The notes under the pieces: model-generated
The model's input: the letters and a program-made list of their open reading frames with translations, nothing else
Told to the model about the DNA's origin: nothing
Databases searched by the model: none
Program-made: the position numbers and the translations under genes
Shown: positions 10,610 through 19,533 of the stretch, in pieces
Position numbering within the stretch: position 1 is the first letter of the stretch
Layout: each line of letters starts with the position of its first letter
Assembly (NCBI RefSeq): GCF_004769405.1
Contig: NZ_RQES01000005.1
Span: 124,001 to 188,000 of the forward strand
Direction of reading: 5' to 3'
Length of the DNA: 64,000 nucleotides
DNA from: Leptospira selangorensis
Lineage (GTDB): Bacteria; Spirochaetota; Leptospiria; Leptospirales; Leptospiraceae

Positions 10610-13123
10610 ATGAGCGAAGAGCTAGAGAACGAAACAAAAACTTTAGGATTCAGCCTTTCTTCTCGTCCGGATATCGGCGAGGCATTGAAGAACGGCGTCC
10701 GGGTAATTCCTGTCGAAATCGAAGATCAAATGAAGGAGGCCTACCTGGGTTACGCTATGAGCGTAATCGTGGGAAGAGCTCTACCTGATGTCAGAGACGG
10801 TTTAAAGCCGGTTCACAGACGTATTCTACATGCAATGAACGAAAGGGCTTGGAGAAGCGACCGCCCCTACGTTAAATGTGCAAAAATCGTCGGGGAAGTA
10901 TTAGGTAATTATCACCCGCATGGAGATAGCTCCGTATACGATGCATTAGTTCGTATGGTCCAAGAATTTTCTCTTAGGGTTCCTCTCATCGACGGACAAG
11001 GAAACTACGGATCAATCGACGGAGATAACCCTGCAGCATACCGATATACGGAAGCAAGGCTCGCAAAAGTTGCAGAAGAACTTTTAAGAGACATCGAAAA
11101 AGAAACGGTAAATTTTTCTCCTAACTTCGATGATACTAAACAGCAACCCGATGTACTTCCTGCAAATTTTCCTAACTTACTCGTAAACGGTTCTTCCGGG
11201 ATTGCAGTGGGAATGGCTACAAACATTCCTCCTCATAACTTGAGAGAAACGATTGAAGCGGTTATCACGGTAATTAAAAATCCTGATATAAGTATATCAG
11301 AAATTCTTAAAATAATGCCGGGTCCGGATTTCCCTACCGGTGGAACGATTATTGGCGGAGAAGGTCTATTATCGGCTTACCATTCCGGTAAAGGTTCAAT
11401 TCGGATCCGTTCCAAAGTAGAGATAGAAGAGAATAAAAAGGGCAGAGAAGTAATCGTAGTTACTGAAATTCCTTACCAAGTAAATAAAAAGACTCTTCTG
11501 GAGAGAATTGGTGAGCTTGTTAACGAAAAACAAGTCGAAGGAATTTCCGAAATTTTAGATCTTTCCGACAGAAAAGGGATCAGAGTAGAGATCCATATTA
11601 AGAAAGATGCAAATGCGCAAGTAATCTTAAATCAACTTCTGAAACTTACTCAACTTCAGGTAAGTTACGGGATCACGATGCTTGCGATCTTAGATAATAA
11701 ACCTAAGATCTTTAATATTAAAGAGATCCTCGTTGCTTACTCAATCCACAGAAAAGAAGTAATTGTTCGTAGAACTCAATTCGATCTAGATAAAGCCGAA
11801 AAACGTGCTCATATCTTAGAAGGATTGAAGATTGCTCTCGAAAATATCGAAGAAGTGATTAAAGTGATCCGCGCATCTAAAAATGCTGCGGAAGCAAAAG
11901 AACAATTGATGGCTCGATTCGTTCTTTCGGATGTCCAAGCTGACGCGATCCTAGAGATGAGACTACAAAGATTAACTTCTTTGGAAGTCCAAAAGGTAAT
12001 CGATGAGTTGGAAGAAGTCCGAGCTCTAATTATGGATCTGAAAGATATTCTCGCAAAACCTGAAAGAGTTTCTGACATCGTTTGTACTGAATTGTCCGAA
12101 GTTTCCGAAAAATTCGGGAACAAAAGAAAGACAGATATTAGTCTTGAAAGTGTAGAGTCTTCTACCTTTAACGCAGAAGATCTGATCGCTGACGAAGAAG
12201 TTGTATTACAAATTACTTATGATCAATTCGTAAAAAGACTTCCTCTGGATACTTTCAAAAGACAGAGACGCGGTGGAAAAGGGATCCAGGGACTTTCTCA
12301 GAAAAGAGAAGACGTGGTCAAGATCATGAAAACTGCCATGACCCACGATAATGTGATGTTCTTCTCCAATACAGGAAAAGTATACATGATGAAAGCTTAC
12401 GAACTTCCTCAAGCTTCAAAAGAAGCCAGAGGAAAATCCTTAAAAGCGATCATAGGCCTTGGTGAGAATGAAACTGTTTCTGCGATCTTCACATTCAAAG
12501 AAGAAGACAAAGGAAAAGATCTATTACTCGTAACCAAAAACGGATTTATCAAAAGAGTAGAATTATCTGAATTCGGTAATGTTAAGAAATCAGGTATCAT
12601 CGCGATCGGCCTAAGAGACGGAGACCAACTTATAGAAGTAATTTCCGTTATTAAAGGTGATAACGTTATGATCTTTTCAGCTAACGGACTTGCACTTCGA
12701 ATTGAAATGGATACAATCCGCGCTCAAGGTAGAACCGCGCAAGGTGTGACTGGAATGAGACTCTCCAGTGAAGATGCGATCGTAGGACTTTCTAAAGTGG
12801 TAGAAGGTGATAATCTATTCGTGATCTCTGAAAACGGTTATGGAAAACGTTTAGGTTTCGAAGAATTCGGAACTAAAGGTAGAGGAGGTAAAGGAATGAC
12901 CTTCTTAAAAACCGGAGAGAAAAACGGAGCGGCAGTTGCGGTAAGTTCCGTGGGAGAAGAAGATGAGATCATCTTAGTCACCCAGCAAGGAATGGTTATC
13001 AGAACGGAAGCTAACCAGATCTCTAAAATGGGAAGAACTGCAGTAGGAGTCAGAGTCGTGGACATCAAGGACAATGATAGAGTCCAAGATTGTACCGTGA
13101 TTCGTGAAAGTAAGGAAAAATGA
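10610..13123 (+). CDS. gyrA: DNA gyrase subunit A
   Basis: The breakage-reunion subunit. The active-site tyrosine lies in YRYTEARL (about residue 145). The quinolone region HPHGDSSVYD (about 102-111) keeps the Ser and Asp equivalent to E. coli Ser83 and Asp87, so no classical resistance change is visible. The GyrA box QRRGGKG (about 552) separates it from ParC, and beta-pinwheel repeats follow. Length is 837 aa. The dus ATG overlaps the stop by 4 bases. Confidence 0.96.
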   Translation: MSEELENETKTLGFSLSSRPDIGEALKNGVRVIPVEIEDQMKEAYLGYAMSVIVGRALPDVRDGLKPVHRRILHAMNERAWRSDRPYVKCAKIVGEVLGNYHPHGDSSVYDALVRMVQEFSLRVPLIDGQGNYGSIDGDNPAAYRYTEARLAKVAEELLRDIEKETVNFSPNFDDTKQQPDVLPANFPNLLVNGSSGIAVGMATNIPPHNLRETIEAVITVIKNPDISISEILKIMPGPDFPTGGTIIGGEGLLSAYHSGKGSIRIRSKVEIEENKKGREVIVVTEIPYQVNKKTLLERIGELVNEKQVEGISEILDLSDRKGIRVEIHIKKDANAQVILNQLLKLTQLQVSYGITMLAILDNKPKIFNIKEILVAYSIHRKEVIVRRTQFDLDKAEKRAHILEGLKIALENIEEVIKVIRASKNAAEAKEQLMARFVLSDVQADAILEMRLQRLTSLEVQKVIDELEEVRALIMDLKDILAKPERVSDIVCTELSEVSEKFGNKRKTDISLESVESSTFNAEDLIADEEVVLQITYDQFVKRLPLDTFKRQRRGGKGIQGLSQKREDVVKIMKTAMTHDNVMFFSNTGKVYMMKAYELPQASKEARGKSLKAIIGLGENETVSAIFTFKEEDKGKDLLLVTKNGFIKRVELSEFGNVKKSGIIAIGLRDGDQLIEVISVIKGDNVMIFSANGLALRIEMDTIRAQGRTAQGVTGMRLSSEDAIVGLSKVVEGDNLFVISENGYGKRLGFEEFGTKGRGGKGMTFLKTGEKNGAAVAVSSVGEEDEIILVTQQGMVIRTEANQISKMGRTAVGVRVVDIKDNDRVQDCTVIRESKEK

Positions 13124-14073
13124 TTCGTATCGGTTCTGTCGAAATTCCCGGTTGGTTGGCCATGTCGCCGATGGCCGGGATCAGTGATAGCCCGACTAGA
13201 ACTATGGCCCGCAGATACGGATCTGCCTTTTCCTATACTGAATTTGTTTCCACCGATAGTCTCGCTGTCGGATCTAAAAAAGCATTATCTCTATTACGTT
13301 TTCGTGAAGAAGAAAGACCGATTACTTTTCAGATCTTCGGCAATAAACTTGAGATCATCGTTGATGCTGCAAAAAGAATCCGCGAATTAAATCCTGATAT
13401 TATAGATCTGAATATGGGTTGCCCTGCTCGAAATGTTTCTATGAGAGGATCCGGAGTGGGACTTCTCCGCAAACCTGTGTATGCAGGAAAGATAATAGAA
13501 GAAATGAGAAAGGCACTGGATATTCCGGTGACGGCAAAGATCCGCTTAGGTTGGGATGATTCTTCCAGAAATTATATGGAAGTGTCCAGGATCTTAGAAG
13601 AATCCGGAGTGATGGCAATTTCAGTTCATGGAAGAACTCGTGAAATGGGATATTCAGGAAAAGCGGATTGGGATGCCATCGCAGATATCAAATCGGAAAG
13701 AAAAGTCCCAATATTCGGAAACGGAGACGTAAGTAGTTACGAAGAAGCAGTCCGTAGAAAAGAAGAATCCAAAGTCGACGGAGTTCTGGTAGGTAGGAAT
13801 TCCATCGGAAACCCTTGGATATTCTCTAATATTAAAAAAGAAGATCTTAGTTTCGAAGAAATAGTATCCACAACCTTAAGTCATTTACAGCTAATGAGAG
13901 AAACCTTTGGAGATAAGTACGGATTGATACTTCTCCGAAAACATTTGGTGCGTTATATACAATCCAGAAAAGAAGTAGAACCTAAGCGACTAGAACTTCT
14001 CAAGATGGAAGATCCCGAAAAATTGATCCAAATACTTCGCGAAGCTCAAAACAGTTTGAGCCTAGTTTCTTGA
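13120..14073 (+). CDS. dus: tRNA-dihydrouridine synthase (DusB-like)
   Basis: An FMN-dependent TIM-barrel enzyme that reduces uridines in tRNA D-loops. Family motifs are AMSPMAGISD near the N-terminus, the catalytic cysteine in LNMGCPARNV (about residue 101), AKIRLGWD, HGRTREMGYSG and GNGDV. Length 317 aa fits. The start overlaps the gyrA stop (ATGA), so it is probably translated from the gyrase transcript. Confidence 0.9.
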   Translation: MIRIGSVEIPGWLAMSPMAGISDSPTRTMARRYGSAFSYTEFVSTDSLAVGSKKALSLLRFREEERPITFQIFGNKLEIIVDAAKRIRELNPDIIDLNMGCPARNVSMRGSGVGLLRKPVYAGKIIEEMRKALDIPVTAKIRLGWDDSSRNYMEVSRILEESGVMAISVHGRTREMGYSGKADWDAIADIKSERKVPIFGNGDVSSYEEAVRRKEESKVDGVLVGRNSIGNPWIFSNIKKEDLSFEEIVSTTLSHLQLMRETFGDKYGLILLRKHLVRYIQSRKEVEPKRLELLKMEDPEKLIQILREAQNSLSLVS

Positions 14074-14140
14074 TCCGCAGGATTGAGATTGACAAAGAAT
14101 TTCTAAAGTAAGCTGATAATTCCTTTCCAGGAGGAATTTG

Positions 14141-14893
14141 ATGAGAGCCATCGCACTCATATTTACCATACTTGTATTACTCGCATGTGATAAAAAGAAA
14201 GAAGAAGCCCCGGTTACCCAGATCGTAGGAACTAAATATTCCGGAGGGGATCAGCACATTTACAAAAATCCCGGAACGAGAGAGAAATCAGACCAAGTCA
14301 CTTTGGTTTATGAATTCGAAGAAGTTAATGGATTAGAAATTGTTCCCTTCGAAGTAACGGATGCCAAAGGTAAAAAAACAGTCACAGAATATCTGAAACT
14401 TAGAACAGTAGATGGGAAAGAAGGTTTTGCACTTCTCAAAAACTTTTATGATGCAGTCCTATTTGTAGTAGGAGATGGAGATACAGCGTTTGCTAAAAAT
14501 TCTTTAACTTCTCCTTCTAAAGGTAAACTAGAAAAAGGAATGTCTTGTTTCGAGTCGGAAGCAAGTGGAGAATTCTCAAAAGTCCGTTGTAATGGTTCCA
14601 TCTTAAAAGGCGGAAAGTTAAATAATCTGCATGATATTTGGATCCAACCTGTTTCTTCTAATATATCCAGAGATCCTCTTTTAGGTGATAGTGTTCGAAA
14701 TCTAAAAGCCGCTAGTTTAAAATTATTGGAACTGAGTAAGACTACCGATCCCGTTAAACAGGATGAATTGAAGAAGGCCGCAACTACTGCTTTAAAAACG
14801 GTATTTGAAAAAGGAGATATTTTTCAAGGATCAGCAAATTCTCTCGCAACTGAATTCGGCTTAACTCTATCCGAACAACAGCCAACCGAATAG
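14141..14893 (+). CDS. Putative lipoprotein of unknown function
   Basis: A 250-aa protein with a lipoprotein signal (VLLAC lipobox, Cys at about residue 17) followed by a lysine-rich linker. I do not recognise the mature domain. The ATG at 14141 is chosen because a perfect AGGAGG lies six bases upstream, and the in-frame TTG at 14138 is too close. It is followed by a strong bidirectional terminator shared with lipL21. Confidence 0.8.
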   Translation: MRAIALIFTILVLLACDKKKEEAPVTQIVGTKYSGGDQHIYKNPGTREKSDQVTLVYEFEEVNGLEIVPFEVTDAKGKKTVTEYLKLRTVDGKEGFALLKNFYDAVLFVVGDGDTAFAKNSLTSPSKGKLEKGMSCFESEASGEFSKVRCNGSILKGGKLNNLHDIWIQPVSSNISRDPLLGDSVRNLKAASLKLLELSKTTDPVKQDELKKAATTALKTVFEKGDIFQGSANSLATEFGLTLSEQQPTE

Positions 14894-14906
14894 ACCTTGA
14901 AAATAA

Positions 14907-14937
14907 AAAACCCCACCTTTTTTCGAGGCGGGGTTTT
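14907..14937. terminator. Bidirectional intrinsic terminator between the convergent lipoprotein gene and lipL21
   Basis: Arms 14907-14914 and 14930-14933 plus TTTT 14934-14937 form an 8-bp outer stem with an extra inner CCT/AGG. An A-run on one side and a T-run on the other allow termination in both directions. Confidence 0.8.
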
Positions 14938-14975
14938 CCATTTCAGTTAGAGTAGAAACTCAAACTGACTTAATA

Positions 14976-15530
14976 TTATTTACCAACTTCTTGAGCTTTA
15001 GCAACTAGAGCGTCGCGTCCACCTGGGAATTTAGCGTAAATAACACACTGGCATTCTTCCCAGTTGTCTTTAGAGATATCTTTAGGATCAGATCCTGGAC
15101 CAGTAGCTTTACACTCGTAAACTCCTACTCCTTTAACGATACCTGCAGAAGTACCAACGATAACGGAAGCAGTTGCTTCACCGTCAGAAACTCCGGATGC
15201 GGATTCAACAGTCTCACCGACCATTTTTTTAACAACGTCGGAAGCACCTTGTAAGCGGGAAGCTTCGCGGCAAGTAGACTGCATCATAGCGAGACTTTTT
15301 TTCGCAACAGCCTTAGCAGATGCGCGAGAAGCAAACTTCATGTAGTAATAGTCTTTAGGATTGGTATCTCTTGGAGTTTTACCGTCGTTTCTTTGCTCAG
15401 GTGGTCCACCCCAGCCTTCGAAAGACCATCCTCCGTCACCAACGGAAGTAGCATCTTTTTGAGCGGTGTTCGCTCCGCAATAGGTAAGCAATGCAGCAGA
15501 TAGTGCAATAACGATTACTTTCTTGATCAT
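14976..15530 (-). CDS. lipL21: Outer membrane lipoprotein LipL21
   Basis: I recognise this as LipL21 from the mature sequence, including GGWSFEGWGGPPEQRNDGK and the CREASRLQGASDVVKKMVG segment. LipL21 is one of the most abundant outer-membrane lipoproteins of Leptospira and is reported to bind peptidoglycan and aid immune evasion. Of two adjacent ATGs I take the second (15530), six bases from GGAG, giving 184 aa. The signal peptide ends LLTYC, so Tyr is at -1 of the lipid cysteine, which is permissive even for spirochaetes. A terminator lies just downstream. Confidence 0.93.
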   Translation of the reverse strand: MIKKVIVIALSAALLTYCGANTAQKDATSVGDGGWSFEGWGGPPEQRNDGKTPRDTNPKDYYYMKFASRASAKAVAKKSLAMMQSTCREASRLQGASDVVKKMVGETVESASGVSDGEATASVIVGTSAGIVKGVGVYECKATGPGSDPKDISKDNWEECQCVIYAKFPGGRDALVAKAQEVGK

Positions 15531-15540
15531 CATTTTCTCC

Positions 15541-15600
15541 TTGATCAGATGGAATTGAGGAATATATCCATTAAACGGATTCCGCAAGCCATTTTTTAAT
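15541..15600 (-). promoter_or_regulatory. Candidate lipL21 promoter
   Basis: Reading the minus strand upstream of lipL21, TTGCGG is followed after 15 bases by TATATT, about 25 bases before the SD. The spacing is short and the assignment is tentative. Confidence 0.3.
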
Positions 15601-17239
15601 GAATACGTTTAAATTTAAAAGCAGCCAACTTTTTGGTAAAAAAATATTTATTCGCAGCGCACAATTGTCAAAAAATTTCCGAAATTTTCTTTTTGCTCTG
15701 CTAACTCTGGCGGCTAGCGACGCAATAGCGACGACAGTTGTATTTCTTCCTGGAAATTGGGAAGGACAAGCTCCTGCCTCCTTGGAAGGAACTGGTGAAA
15801 AGCCTTACGAGTTAGCAAAATTAGGCCAGTTCTATGCGACTAGGATCTATTCTCTTCAGATAAAAGAACAACTCTCTCCGAATTCCGATCCGGAAATAAA
15901 AGATTTTCTAATCCCTCAAGTCTCCAGAGAAAAATTTAAACAAACATGCTCCAGGCTCAAACCGGATTATGTAGTTCGAGACCAGTTGTCTATCGAGGAG
16001 AAGATCCGGATAGATCGTTCTGTATACGATTGTAACCTTTCTAAAATGGAAGAATACTCCATAATAGGCAGAAAGGATCTATTTGCTACCTTGGAGAAGT
16101 TGACCAAGGATTCCTTTCCTTTGGTTCCAAAGAAAAAGATAAAAGAATATTCCAGAGAACCTGTCCGAACTGCGAAGTCACAGATCATCGTTCTGGATTC
16201 TTCTTATTCTTACGCGCCTGAAAGAAAAGAATTTATGTCGCAATTAGAAGCAATCTCATGGCAACCGGAAACAAAATTTCGTTTGGTCATCTTTAGTGAG
16301 AATGGTTCTAAAGTTTTTCCTGAATCAAGTCGTTCAGAGTTCATCAAACAATGGAAAGATTTTAAATCAGAAGGAAAATCTAACACCCAGGATCTTACGA
16401 ATGCACTTCTTCGATTAAGAAGGATTCTAAGTTCGGAAGATTCTCCAGGAAAGAAGAAGGAAAGAATGATCAGCATTCTCACAAATGCTAAGGCCTCCAA
16501 TTCAATTAGCGGATATGGAGCTGCGATTGAAGGCTTGAGTCAGATCGGTTCTAAAGTTTCCATTCTATATTCTTCTTATGCTGGGCCGGAAGCACGTAGG
16601 GAACATAAAGAAGCGGCAAAAAGAGGAGCGGAATTCAGAGAAGTCTCCTACTTCCAGAAAATTGTAACTCCTAGAGATTCCAAAACTTTGGTATTCAAAG
16701 AAGGAAAATTATACAGCAGCAGCGTTTCTCCTGATCCAAAAATGAAAATGGAGGATTCTTCTCTCGAAAAAGTGGAGTTTGCAGGTAAATATTCCCTGGG
16801 AGAATTCTTAAATCCATGGAGTTTAGGAAGTATTTACGAAGAAGTGAAGAAGGAGAAGATCCTTACTTCCGAGCCCGTCCGCAGTAATTTTGCATCTTTG
16901 TTCTCTTCTTCCGTAAGTGAAGCTTCCAATTCAGAATATTTTGGAAATTTTCCGAAGGTTTTAGTCAAATCTGGGTCTAAGGCTTTCTGGATCCGAGTTC
17001 CAAACATATCCGGATTTTCAGAAGGAAAAAAAGGAGTGTGGGCGGTTACGTTTCTTTCATCCTCTTTTTCTTCTGAGGGGGTCGAAGTAATACCGGATTC
17101 GTTAGAACGATATACTTTCTCTACTGCTAAAATTTTAGAATGTGATCCTTCCGTTGCTCGAAATTATCTGATAAATACGGAAAAATTCAAATTCGATTGT
17201 TTAGTAAAGGGAGAGATCCTGGAAGTTTCTCAGCCGTAG
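15599..17239 (+). CDS. Secreted protein with von Willebrand A-like domain
   Basis: A 546-aa protein with an N-terminal hydrophobic signal (about residues 30-45, ending near AIA), then a region of unknown fold. A vWA-like domain follows at about 193-350: the strand IIVLDSSYSYAPE contains a MIDAS-type DxSxS, NTQDLTNAL supplies a possible MIDAS Thr, and RMISILTNAK replaces the usual TDG strand. vWA domains bind ligands through a metal ion. The ATG has no visible SD. A TTG at 15665 would give a shorter, more normal signal peptide. The AAA+ gene follows after 7 bases. Confidence 0.75.
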   Translation: MNTFKFKSSQLFGKKIFIRSAQLSKNFRNFLFALLTLAASDAIATTVVFLPGNWEGQAPASLEGTGEKPYELAKLGQFYATRIYSLQIKEQLSPNSDPEIKDFLIPQVSREKFKQTCSRLKPDYVVRDQLSIEEKIRIDRSVYDCNLSKMEEYSIIGRKDLFATLEKLTKDSFPLVPKKKIKEYSREPVRTAKSQIIVLDSSYSYAPERKEFMSQLEAISWQPETKFRLVIFSENGSKVFPESSRSEFIKQWKDFKSEGKSNTQDLTNALLRLRRILSSEDSPGKKKERMISILTNAKASNSISGYGAAIEGLSQIGSKVSILYSSYAGPEARREHKEAAKRGAEFREVSYFQKIVTPRDSKTLVFKEGKLYSSSVSPDPKMKMEDSSLEKVEFAGKYSLGEFLNPWSLGSIYEEVKKEKILTSEPVRSNFASLFSSSVSEASNSEYFGNFPKVLVKSGSKAFWIRVPNISGFSEGKKGVWAVTFLSSSFSSEGVEVIPDSLERYTFSTAKILECDPSVARNYLINTEKFKFDCLVKGEILEVSQP

Positions 17240-17246
17240 CAGAGTC

Positions 17247-18143
17247 ATGGAAGAATCTAATTTTATCGCATTATCCCCTTCTACCCGTAAAATCTTGGAT
17301 CGTATGAAACAAGCGGTCACTTCCGATCTACCCATCTTGTTTTTAGGAGAATCGGGAACCGGAAAAAGTTATTTGGGTTATTTGTTCCATTCCTTCTGTA
17401 AGGATAGGTTTCCTCAATACCAGGTCTTTGATTTTTCTGTTTCCGAATCTGAAGAAGAAACCTCCGAGATCTTTTCTAAGTTAGACGGAAAAGCCGGAGT
17501 TACGATCTTTTTAGAAGCATTCTCAAATTTGAATCCAAGTTTTCAAGTGCAACTTTTACAAAAGATACGGAATGAAAAAGGGAAGAATAGATACTTACTT
17601 TCTGATGAACCGGATCTTACCGAAAAAGTAAAGTCCGGTAGATTACAAGAATCTCTAATGACTGAGATACAAACCCTTCAGGTTAAAATTCCTACATTAA
17701 GAGATAGAAAGGAAGATATTCCCCCACTGACTCGATTCTTTCTGGATCTGATCGGTAAAAGATATAATCGTAAAAATATTAAAATTTCGGAAAAGTTAGG
17801 AAAGTTCCTATTAGAGTACGATTATCCGGGCAATCTTCATCAGTTAAAAAATCTTTTGGAAGCAATGGTCTCCATGCATAATGTGAAGACACTAGATACA
17901 AAACATCTTCCTCCTGAATTATTCGAAACAGGATATAAACAGAATGATAATCTTACTGTTCGTACCGGAATTCCACTCAGAGATTATGAAAGGGAAATTA
18001 TCAGACGGAATTTGATCTTAGTAAATGGGAATAGAGAAAAGGCCGCTAGAATATTAGGGATTTCTGAAAGAACGATTTATAGAAAGATCACCGAGTTCGA
18101 ACTGTTCGATTCCGAGGATGGAAAAAATCTTCCATCTTCCTGA
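17247..18143 (+). CDS. AAA+ regulator with Fis-type HTH, lacking the sigma-54 contact loop
   Basis: A 298-aa protein resembling NtrC-family enhancer-binding proteins. It has Walker A GESGTGKS (about residues 33-40), a sensor-type segment IPTLRDRKEDIPPLTRFF, and a C-terminal Fis helix-turn-helix NREKAARILGISERTIYR. The GAFTGA loop that touches sigma-54 is absent, and Walker B is altered (VTIFLEAF where LFLDEI-like is usual). It has no receiver or GAF domain. It may bind DNA without activating sigma-54. Its 3' end overlaps the convergent delta-subunit gene by 56 bases. Confidence 0.8.
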   Translation: MEESNFIALSPSTRKILDRMKQAVTSDLPILFLGESGTGKSYLGYLFHSFCKDRFPQYQVFDFSVSESEEETSEIFSKLDGKAGVTIFLEAFSNLNPSFQVQLLQKIRNEKGKNRYLLSDEPDLTEKVKSGRLQESLMTEIQTLQVKIPTLRDRKEDIPPLTRFFLDLIGKRYNRKNIKISEKLGKFLLEYDYPGNLHQLKNLLEAMVSMHNVKTLDTKHLPPELFETGYKQNDNLTVRTGIPLRDYEREIIRRNLILVNGNREKAARILGISERTIYRKITEFELFDSEDGKNLPSS

Positions 18144-19191
18144 AGAAGTAATATACTGTTTCTTCTTTTTCGGAACCTGTTTTGATCTTTTGGTTCATTT
18201 CCAATAAGAATTCGTATAGTTCCTTAATTTCCAGATCGTTAAAAGCAGAACTTTCTTTTCTAAGTCTTTTGAAAGTATGATTCTTTCGAGCTGGAGAGTA
18301 AGCTCCAATTCCAAGTAAGTCAGATTGTTCTTTTTCACTCAGAACCTTGTCGTACATTCTCAGAATAATTTTATAAATTCTTAATTTATCCAGATGGTCT
18401 TTCACTAAAGAAAGAAAAATAAGAAGTGAGTCCTTCCCTATCTTGAATTTCGAGAATTCTCTGGAAAATCTTCCGTAATCCTTTTCGAAAAAATAATCCA
18501 CGATCTCGGAAGAACTGAATTCTGAACTTTGGAATAATACTTCTTTCAGATCTGCAAGATTGAAACTTTTTTTGCCTAAGTATAATTTCAGTTTTTCTAA
18601 GTTTTTTAAGTAAGCGCCTGCACTTGGATTTACTTTGAGTAAAAATTCTTCTTCCGCTTCATCGTCTAATTTGACTTCTACTTCTTTGGAGGCTCTTAAA
18701 AAGGCTTCTTTTCTTTTATCGGGAAATATTTTAGAAGATTTAAAATGAGAAACTTTGTCTCCGAATATGGAGATGAGTTCTTTAGGAAGATCCCAATGAT
18801 CATAATGGATTAAAATTCTTACCGTTTCAGGAACTGAAAAAGATTTGGGAGAAGTTTTAGATTTTGTTTTTCCCAGCCAAGGTTTGAAGAATGTAACACC
18901 AGACTTGATTATAAATAATTTCTGTGCCGCGAACATGTCCAGGTTTCCGGCTTCGTTCTGAAAATTATCTAGATCACCTGGCTCAGCAACGAAAACTACG
19001 ATCTCATAAGGATCTGCACTTTTTTTATAAGCTGTCTTGTATAGATCGCTAACCACGCCGAATTCGTATGAATCCTGAGAGACTACAAATAGGATCTGAG
19101 GCAAAGACTCCAGGCTAGGCTTGGTCTTATGCAGAAAATCGATCAGATTATCGTAGGAATTCGAAACTTTGGTATCGGCCACGGAAATCAT
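18088..19191 (-). CDS. holA: DNA polymerase III delta-like clamp-loader subunit
   Basis: A 367-aa protein whose middle and C-terminal parts resemble the delta subunit (HolA), with a lid-like segment NLEKLKLYLGKKSFNLADL and the helical FLSLVKDHLDKLRIYK. Delta opens the sliding clamp in the clamp loader. The N-terminal domain is divergent and lacks a clear Walker A, as expected for delta. The assignment rests on visual similarity. It lies convergent to the AAA+/Fis gene. Confidence 0.7.
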   Translation of the reverse strand: MISVADTKVSNSYDNLIDFLHKTKPSLESLPQILFVVSQDSYEFGVVSDLYKTAYKKSADPYEIVVFVAEPGDLDNFQNEAGNLDMFAAQKLFIIKSGVTFFKPWLGKTKSKTSPKSFSVPETVRILIHYDHWDLPKELISIFGDKVSHFKSSKIFPDKRKEAFLRASKEVEVKLDDEAEEEFLLKVNPSAGAYLKNLEKLKLYLGKKSFNLADLKEVLFQSSEFSSSEIVDYFFEKDYGRFSREFSKFKIGKDSLLIFLSLVKDHLDKLRIYKIILRMYDKVLSEKEQSDLLGIGAYSPARKNHTFKRLRKESSAFNDLEIKELYEFLLEMNQKIKTGSEKEETVYYFFRKMEDFFHPRNRTVRTR

Positions 19192-19287
19192 TTTGGAAGA
19201 ATTTGCGTGAGAGTCAAGCGGATGATCCGATTCTTTTTCTAAAGTAGATCTGAGATTTTTCCGATCTTTTAGATAGGTTTAAGCCAA

Positions 19288-19509
19288 ATGAGAATCAGCG
19301 ACGGCGTACAGAGAATTTCTGCTCAAGAAGATTATCTTACTTATATCAAGCCGATTTTGAATCAGTCTAGGGTTCCTGCAATTGAGCCAATTCGCCAAAG
19401 GGATTTTTCGGATTTAGGAAAATCTCTAAAACTTTATGGCCCAGAAGGAAGTTCTACACCTCAAGAATCTTCTGCATCTAAAGGTCGATTCCTAGATCTT
19501 TACGTTTAA
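19288..19509 (+). CDS. Small conserved-looking protein of unknown function
   Basis: A 73-aa soluble protein with no signal peptide or recognised domain. It has a Ser/Pro-rich stretch at about 48-62 and ends in GRFLDLYV, which looks like a defined C-terminal strand. The ATG has only a weak AGG upstream. Codon use resembles its neighbours. It may be a real gene, but support is modest. Confidence 0.5.
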   Translation: MRISDGVQRISAQEDYLTYIKPILNQSRVPAIEPIRQRDFSDLGKSLKLYGPEGSSTPQESSASKGRFLDLYV

Positions 19510-19533
19510 TTCTCCTTCTTCTCAAATAAATAA

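Noticed and set aside
10911..10945. Quinolone-resistance change in GyrA
   Set aside because: The Ser and Asp equivalent to E. coli positions 83 and 87 are present; only position 84 differs (Ser for Ala), which is not a clear resistance mutation.
10610..13123. ParC instead of GyrA
   Set aside because: The QRRGGKG GyrA box and the adjacent gyrB favour gyrase.
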